A stretch of DNA of 64,000 bases from Phalacrocorax aristotelis (lineage: Eukaryota; Chordata; Aves; Suliformes; Phalacrocoracidae), in assembly GCF_949628215.1 (NCBI RefSeq), contig NC_134279.1, positions 15,212,041-15,276,040 of the forward strand, written 5' to 3'. How positions within the stretch are numbered: the stretch's first letter is position 1; each line of letters begins with the position of its first letter. Positions 39,501 to 48,500 of this stretch are shown in pieces. Made by a program: the position numbers and the translations under genes. Below the pieces are notes generated by a model, which worked only from the letters and a program-made list of their open reading frames with translations, searched no databases and had not been told where the DNA came from.

Positions 39501-42500
39501 AGAAAGATAAACCAGCCACCAGAGAAAGCTCTTTGAATCGTTGTTGCCCCTTTAATGGCTCTCTGTGACTGTATGTTGCTAGCCCCAAAGCCTGTGTTGT
39601 AACTTCTCTGCTGACTTTCCATCTTCTGTTTTCATCTCACTAGTGAAACATAGTGAGAAGGGGTCACCATGTAAAAACCAAAGGCAAGAGAATCACGTTT
39701 CTCATAGTAACTGTTTCTGACTGTAGGCAACTGCAAGTACAATATTGGTTAAAAAATTGGTTAAAAATAAGTGTGTTCACAAAAAGAAAGAGTGGATTGC
39801 TTAAAAATAAGAAAAAAGCAACCTGTGTTTCTGACTGCAACATGGGAATAGCTTGCTTACAAAATCGTTAATGATCCTTGCAGCTGGATATTTGGGTTAT
39901 ATAAAATTCAATTATATTGCCATTTACTAGTGGCTGGGTGTGTGTGTATCATGTTGGGGAGTGTGTGTGTGTGCTAAGCCAGACTGTGCACGCTGTGTTA
40001 GCTGGCTTCTAACTCATTGTTTTTTCCTGATAATGTGGTTAGTAATGGAGAATCAGCAATCGCTGTGCGGTTAATCTGGAAAAAAGTGTGAATGGATATT
40101 ACCCGTTCCTGCCTTGGCTAGTGGCCATAAAAATGTGCTGCTTGCAGCCTTACTGCTATCTTAGCCATTGTTCAAGGAAAGCTGCTACTTAATTTCTCCA
40201 TGTTTGGGAAAAAATTGATTGGTATTAAGCCTTACTAGCAGTCAGTTAAGAAGCCAAGTTTCCGTTTACATTACTGGAGAGGGTGCTGGGGAAGAAGGTA
40301 AGAAGAGGGGGAGAGCCTGGAGAATAGGCTATGCCTGGGACAAATAAACATTTTATCTTGAAATATAGGAAAGCCAAGCTTTGCAATTGGTTTAGATGTA
40401 TCTTTCTAACCAGCCTTACCTCCACTCTGTCGTTTCTCAGGGATCTGCAGGGGATGTCACAAATCCTTTCCCAGTGCCTTCTTTGTCAAATGGTACCTCC
40501 AAGCCAAGGAGACCTCAACTCAACTTTGAAAAGTAAGTTTTGATTTTATACCCCTTGTATGTGCTTTCTGAAGGTACCAGGCAAGGCTGGCCTTGCAGCC
40601 ACCCTGGCTTCTGCTTCTTAATGAGCACTTCTTTTGGGAGTAAAGGGAGAGGAAGACGTGTCTGGGACCTGCCCTGTACTGCTTTCTTGTGTCTGGGACT
40701 TAGCCCACCCACTGCAAAGCAAAGGTCTCATTACAACAGCTCTTAGTTTGAGGGAAGCTACTCTAGAAATTAGGTACTTTTTAACTTTTGAGAGGACGTG
40801 TCTCTTGTGCCTGTCTACAAGTGATGGGGTTTGCTTTGTCTGATTCTTGACAAGTGGCAAACTCCTCTGTGACAAGGTGCTGGACAGGCAACTGAGTTAT
40901 TCTGAGAGAGCATGGCTCTACTTGCTCATTTCATTATTGCACAAGTGGCTGTGTGCCATTTGCACGGCGAATAGATTATCCCAGTGCACAGAAAAGTGAG
41001 TGGTCCAGCTTTATTGTTAACGTGTTGATTTGAGACCAAGACCTGTAGAAGCCTTGGTGACCGCATGTCTTGTAAGCAGATAACTTGAATGCAAGCTATT
41101 TTGGTCTGAGATGTGTGTGGTACTGCAAGGTTTGCTATATGTTTCAATCAAAATGTGTTTGTGGTGTTGTACTTGAGGAATGACAGAAGATCATATAAGT
41201 ACTGTCTTTCCATGGGAGCAGAGAAGTAAACTTGGCTTCATAGTAGCCAGCCTCCAGTGGTTTTTTATTTCAGAATGTAAGTTTCCGGTGTTACTCTAAC
41301 ATATTTTTTTAAGAAATCAATTTTATCTGTGGATTCAGTCGCTGTGTATTTCTGAACATGCAGACAACATTCATGTAGTGACTATCATAATTGTAATGTG
41401 TGTTTGATAAGGCTGTAACAGGCTTACACAAACAGGATGTTTGGACTTATAGCATCCTCTATATATGAAGGTAAAACTGATAATTGTCCTACCCTTTTTA
41501 TCTGTTTTCTGTTTTTCAGACAGCATCCAACAGAATACTACATAGAAGAGGCCAAGAGGCTAAAGCACAAAGCTGATGCAATGGCAAGTCTTGGCCCTGT
41601 GCTAGAAATGTTAACCAGCTCTTGCATTTGGACCTGATAACTGAGTGCATGTGAATAAGATTCTCTGGCTAACATTATTTCTGTGCTCCATACTGGAGTA
41701 TGCTCAAGTAATATGTGGGGAGGCTGTCTTTACTTGCCAAATGTTCAGACATTTCCCTTTGTTATGAACACATCTGGTGAATATGCCTAGAGAATAGGAT
41801 TCAGAACTGACATTGTCTGAGGTTAGCAGGCCTGTTTGCTTTGCAGAGCTATCACAAAGTCCTTGAAAGATAGATGGAACAGTTACTTTTAAGACAGTTT
41901 ACTCTGAAACGTCAGGATCCTGACAGTAATTGTGTTGCTGGTGAGCAAGACTTGGAAGTGCCCTTTGCAGATGTAACAAGCTTTCTCTGCTATGTGCAGT
42001 TTAACAGTGTGCATGGCTGAACATATTTTTTTTCTAATTACAGCTCAGTCAGATAATGCACATTTGCTACTTGCCATTTACCTGTGAAAATGAAGTGGGG
42101 GGATACTGCAGTGGGAAAGCCACATCTACGTCTCACAAGACAGGCCTCCAAGACCAGACAATAATACTAAAAAATGTGAAGATAATAAATTACTCAAGGC
42201 AAACACTGAGCAAGAAGAAGAGATACAAATAGCCAGAGCACACAAAGCTGATGACTGGGACTATATTAGGGGATCTGCTGAGAGCCCTTTAATTATCACC
42301 CAGAGGCCTGACTTGCATCTTTTTCTTTCTTCAAATCCTACCTAACTAGGGAGAAACAAGGGAATTCAGGTACACTTGAGAGAAGTAGTTTTTGTCTTAG
42401 TCTAAAAATTAGAATTTTCTTCCCAATAGACCGACAAGACTGGAAAGGCCTTTCAGTACCTAGATGCTGCCCTTTCCTTCATTGAATATGGGATTGCCTT

Positions 42501-45500
42501 GGAATCGGATGCACCAGTACCAAAATCAGCTTACAGCATATTCAGCGACACCATAGATCTCATCAAGTAAGCCGTTTTCAAAGCATGGTGGTTAGGTAGC
42601 ATGTTTGGAGGGGAAGGGTTAGTTACATTGCTTGTTTGCAACTGTGGCTGCTCTGGATTCCCACCACAGAGCAGAGTTCAGATTGCCATACAAGCATAAG
42701 ACAAACAGACCATCCAGAGGCACCAAAGACAAATCCTTGGAAATGTTTCAGCATTGCTCATCGGAAGAAGTAGGCATCATGTCCCCCTCAGCGTTTGAGC
42801 CTTGCAGCTGAGGTACACCAGAGGACGCTGGTTATGACAATCAAGGACATGAAGGAGTTTTTACTTTATCCGCACCTGAAGTTGCTTTTGCAAGTGAGCT
42901 CAGTAGCATTTAAGTCAAAAAAAGCAAAGTAGCAATATAGCGTGTGGAGGAACAGTTTGCAAGGCCTTTGGGGCGCAGCTTGGTTGAAGGAAGGTTTTAC
43001 TGGTTTCTCCCATGTGTCTTTCTAGCTGTACACTTTATTGGGTTTTTTGAAGAAACACTTGAATTAGTATTTCACCTTCAGTAACAGGGGCACCTCTTCT
43101 GGGGGCCCCAGGCCTGTAGGTGGCCCACGGGGGTGGGACATCTACTTGTAGGGATGTTGCCTGTTCATCAGTGGAAGAGGAGAGTGAGTCACATAAGGGG
43201 CCACATCTGTTCCTGCTGCATGGAAGACAAGGTGTTTTGAGGCACAGTCCTCTGCTCAAGATCATATAAAGCACTCGGTGCCAGGACTAAGGACTCGGGA
43301 CAGGTTGCCTGACTTCTGGACCAGTGTTTGAGATAATGACATGCATTGTTTTTTCATAAACAGTGGGACTTGAGAGCACTGATGGCTGACAGGAGTCTGT
43401 TTATTTTGTTTATTTAGATTCACCATGGCACTGAAATCCTTTGCGGACTCCTCAGCATCTTCACATGAAAAAATCTTTGCTGTGTTATGGTGCGTAACTA
43501 TTTCTCTGTTCCCTCATATTCTGTTTTTAGACTTGATAGAGTGTAAGACCCATTACTTTCAGGGGTGAAGGAATGAGTTAAATGGGAACCAGAGTTCTGC
43601 AAGTTAAAAATGACAATCTAAAAACCAGAATCAACTAGAATATCTCTGAAGTGAGCTGGGATATCACAAGGGTCCACATGTGGAAGGCACAGGCTCTAAA
43701 ATTTGATCTGCTTGTAACTTGAGAGCGCATAGGGCTTTCACCTAAGGTGAAAGAATGTGATTTGGCTGCCCATGTCTGAGCCATGTAACTGAAGCTGTAG
43801 TTGAACATAGCTGAGGCACTTCTGGATGGGGGCTTACTCAGCCTGTGGCATCTAAAAGAGGCTGGGCACCTCTTTATATAAAAGACTAGATGTGGCCCTT
43901 CCCTGTTTGTTTTTTTTTCCCCCCCTTGTGATTTTTTCACAGAGTCTTTTTTAAGATGAGCAGAAGGAGGAGAAATTCTGAGCTATCTTGACTTTGCAGC
44001 ACAGCTCATGAGTGCCTGCCGCCATCCCACAAGGCTGATTACTACTAAGCAGGCAGCAGTGAGCATGAACACTGACGCTTGGGTGTGTTTCTGTTCACAG
44101 CATGCGCTGCCAGTCCATTCTGCACATGGCAACGTTTCGTTACAAAAAAGATACTGCAATAAAGTATTCCAGGATCCTCAATGACCACTTCAAGGTAGGG
44201 CAGGTGTATTAGCAAACTGTCAGCTGGATGGCCGCGGTAGTTACTGGTGTCAGCTGAATAGCCCAAACATAACCAGAGTTATGTTCCTTGCTGCAGAGCT
44301 CTTCCAGAGTAACAAAAGCACCTTCTCCATGTGTTGCAAGGTAAGATTTAGAAAAACATATGTTGTAATGTGTCTGTAAGGGTGTGAGTGAATACAGTAG
44401 CTGGAGTATTTGAGTTGCAAGCTGCATTTGAGAGTGCCTCTCCACTTGCTCTTTCTTGCCATCTGAAATCGTACTGTTAGGGGGGCACGAGTATGTTTCT
44501 GCTCTCTCTTTCCTGTCTTTTTTCGTTGGAAAGGGGTGGGGTGGGTTTTTTGGGTGTGGGGTGTTTTGTTTTGGGTTTTTTTTCTGGTTATGAGGTCCAG
44601 GGTTACTGTGTATCAAGCAGAGCAGTTCACCACCAGAGAAGCAGGTCAGAGGAGCAAGGAAGGTATCGTCACTATGCTGTTTCAAAGCCTCCATTGTTGT
44701 CGTCTTTGTTTGTTAGAGATTCTTTGAGACTTAATAGGATACCATGGCCCATCTCCCTGGCCACTCTCCAGTAGGGTTATACCTTCACCCTGTGGTAACA
44801 TAACTTTGAGGTGATACTTTAATATTTTTCTCTGTAGCTCAGTCACCAATTAAGAAAAAGGAAGCAATTTTCTAATTTGTGAGTTTTCGAACATTTTGTC
44901 TTTTCTATGTATCTGCAGCAATGTTGCTGTGTATGTGGCAGCAAAAGTAAAAGGCAAGCGGTCACGTAAGTGTTTTGACCCGATGCCCAGTAAACTGGGA
45001 CTGTGTTTTAAAGACAGTAAGAAAGAGTTTTTCTGTGTACTGTGGTAATTGCATTTGGCAGATAGCTACCCAGCTCCACATCTGTCCCTTTTAAGCTCTG
45101 CAGTTGAGAGAGGGTTGCTTGGTCTTTATTAGTGATGCCGAAATTCCAGTTGTTTTTCTGCCACCTTGCACAATACGGTTTATTGGAAAGTAAATGGTCT
45201 CCCAAGAGCAGTGGTGGAAGCCCTCTCATACTAGTGACGAAAATTAGGTTGGGTGAAGTGGTGGGGGTGAAGCGATGTGATGAAGCCAGCCTGTGTCTGG
45301 AAGGCAGACAGCTGACTGCTTTTAGCTTCCCTAGGTCTATAAATAAGTGTGTGTAGGCTGACCTGGCTGCTTTGACTAGCTGTCAGAAAGCTCCAGCCTC
45401 CATAGGTGGGGAGCTTCAGCATGGCTGAAATGGAAGCCATTAGGAAAAAGCACTTAAATAATCTGGTGAAGGCTTCCACAAGTAGGTGTAGATTTTCAAA

Positions 45501-48500
45501 GGTGGATGGGTGGCCCTTTCTGATGTCTGGTCCTGTGTTTCCTTTTGTCAAGAGGGGTCCTTAGAGTCACAAATCACTTCCAAAACCTTGGCCTTGCACT
45601 CAAAGGACAATTACTTGGTATGTTGCTGAACACATGTCAGTTTTCAACACTCCACTCCCAAGACTTTTAACTCTGAAGGTAAACATTCATGATGGTTTTT
45701 CCTTCTCCTGCAGAAGCACAGGCATGCCTTCTCCTCTTTCTCCAATGCCCTCTCCTGCCAGTTCTGTGACTTCTCAGCTGGGATCAAATGCTAGCAACTT
45801 CAGTGGCAACAGCATTGGTTCTTCAGTCACTGTCCCTTATAACATCCCAAGCATCACCTCTTCCTATGTCAACATCACTTCCTATATCCTCTACGCATAT
45901 GATATTTGGGAACAGGCTGATGCACTGGCCAGGAAGAATAAGGGTAAGTTTTTTGCCCTCTGGCTCTTCTGTCTTATGTGTTGTGTTTATGTGTTTGTAC
46001 TTGCTTAAATCCTAACATTCAGTGTAGCAAACACCATACCTAAAGATCAAGGTATTAAATATGTTGAAAGAGACAGCTATGGCATATTGGCAGGTTATTG
46101 GCAGAGGTGATTGATGGTGATACATTGTTGAGTGTTCCAATTAAAAGGTGGTCCTGGCATCCTCAAATCTCTAAGAGCTAAAGGATGAGGGTATCAAGTG
46201 CAGGAAAACAGCCTACTTGCTCCATGGTAACACAAGAAGCATAAGGATTTTCTCCTGTTTTTCCCTTTGGGGTACTTAGCTTTTCTGAGTTGGTTCACTT
46301 TCTTTAAAAACAGCTTTTTGGCCTGTAGCCTTGTGTTTTAGTTTGTTTGTCAAACTTCCAGGTATTTTTGTCTTGAAAACAGTGAAGCTGGCTTCTCCCT
46401 TTAAGAGAGAAGCAGAGCAGCACTTGACTTGGAGTCCTTGCTGGGCACATGACCCATATTTGCTGGTAGCATTTCCTAAAATTGCTGCTACTTTTTTTTA
46501 TTTTACAGTTTTGTTGTTAAAAATGTTGTATTGTCCTGTGGTACAAGCAGTGGTGAACAAGCAAAAGCCCTAGCATGGGTGCAGTTCAGCCTGTAACTTG
46601 CCATCCCACATGGTTTTTGCAGTGCCATTTTTCATAAAACACAAAGTTTTGTGGGCTGCTATGGTTGAAGGGGTGTGTTGCCATGATCTGTTGGCAAACT
46701 TGCGAAAGAAAATAAGCATGATGTGCCTGGCTGAATTGTTGGAAGGCTGTAAAAATACACTAATGAGGCAGTTGCTGAAATTCAAAAGGCTTTGCAAGTC
46801 ACTTTTGAATAAAGTAACTCTGGTTGTTGGCTGTCCTCTGAGCAAATCCGTGCTCGCAGCAGTAATTCATTTTGGATTATATCCTCAAAAGGCTGATAAA
46901 AGACTGTCACATAGGAGTGGTGGATGCTGCTGGTAAACCAGAGGAATGAGTCATGGAGGAAAAAACAGTGGGAGGGCAGCCTGAGCACAGTCTTGCATCA
47001 ATCAAGCCTAAATTCAAAACCTGCTCTGTGTTGTCATTTTAATGTAGGGGAATGATGACTGGGGTGATAAATACTCCTGAGGGAGTGGATCTGTGCAGGA
47101 GAACAGTAAATACTCGTGTAGGCTTGGCAGTTGTTGTCACTGTTGAGGACAGTGGAGGAGTTTCAGGACTGGAACTTGCTGATATTCATTGTAATGTACA
47201 AATGCTAAGAGGTACAGAGAGTGAGTACGTAAAACAAAACAAAACAAAAAAAACCACACCCAAAACAAAACCCCTATGAATTGCAATAAAAGAATCAAGG
47301 AAGGGGCTAAGAGCAGCAGTGGCCTTCAGCTGTTGAATTCCCTTAAACAGGGAGGTCATAAGTTAGTGGGAAACAGTTCATTGTACCTGATGTCTGAGTC
47401 GCTTGTGCAGAGCCTAAGTGCTTTCTGGTGTGTACACAACCAGGTGCTTCAGCACAGGACCCAGCTCCTCACAGTAATTCAGAGCAGTGCCATGGATCAT
47501 GAGGCTGTAACAGGTTATCTTCTGGCCTCTGATCTCCCACAGCGAGGACAAGCTGCGGTTACATGCGTGCACATGAAGTTGCTCTCCATTTACATGGTGC
47601 TGTGGTTACAGATCAGGTTATCTTCTGTTTGCTTAGACAGGGAGGGTTTGGACTCTTTGTCTGTGCTTACAGCTGTTCTGTTCCCCATGGCGGGAATGGA
47701 TACCCATTTTGTAAACAAAAGCAGGAAAATCGGGGGAAATGTGTTCTCTGCCTCTGAATCGAAAAGTATTAGAATGAAAGTGTTGTGCTGTCTTCTGAAG
47801 AGTTCCTTGCACAGCCAAGCAGAAATTTTCAGCCTCCAGATTCAATCTTTATGTGTAAAAGAGGAGAGCTGAGAACGGCCGGTTTCTGAAAAGGTACCTG
47901 GCAAAACATGATCGAGGCTGGAGGGATGGAGGGACTGGGATGAGCCCATGTCACTGGACGGCAGGTCATGCAGGAATGTCATGGAAAGGTGACTAGAAAG
48001 AAATAGGCATGATAATTTCCCGTAACTTGCTGTCACCTGCACGGGTGATTGCCAGCATGGAGCAAAGCGTGCAGCCTGCCAGCACCTCCCAGCAGGCTCA
48101 AATATGCTGTAAAAGCCATCTCCTGCCCATGCAGGAGGAGGAGGATGGTGCCTGAAGCTGGTGGCAGGATAGGACGACTCTGTTAAATCTGTCTGATGTG
48201 CCTAGCTATAAGCGACACAAATCAGAGCTGTATAGCCTGACAAGTGATACAAATTTTTAAACCTGTTCAGCTGAGAAATCATGTCTCCAACATTTGAGGA
48301 TGGATGAAGGGATCAGTCCAGTGACAGCTGTGTGTGCTTCCAGGCATTGCCCAGAAAGGCACTCAAATTTGGCCTATTTGAAATTTGGGGGAAGCACGTG
48401 GCAGGGACTGGGGTGTGAACACCCAAACTTTTTGCCCACGTACCATAGAGTCTCGATGTCCTTTTAAAGCCAGCCCCTGGGGAGGTGGTTCAGTGTGTGT

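Noticed and set aside
47276-47872. 198-codon plus-strand open frame in the last AFF1 intron
   Set aside because: No recognisable motif and no splice or promoter context. A rough estimate, using (61/64) per codon and the number of frames in 64 kb, predicts a frame of this length about 0.4 times by chance.
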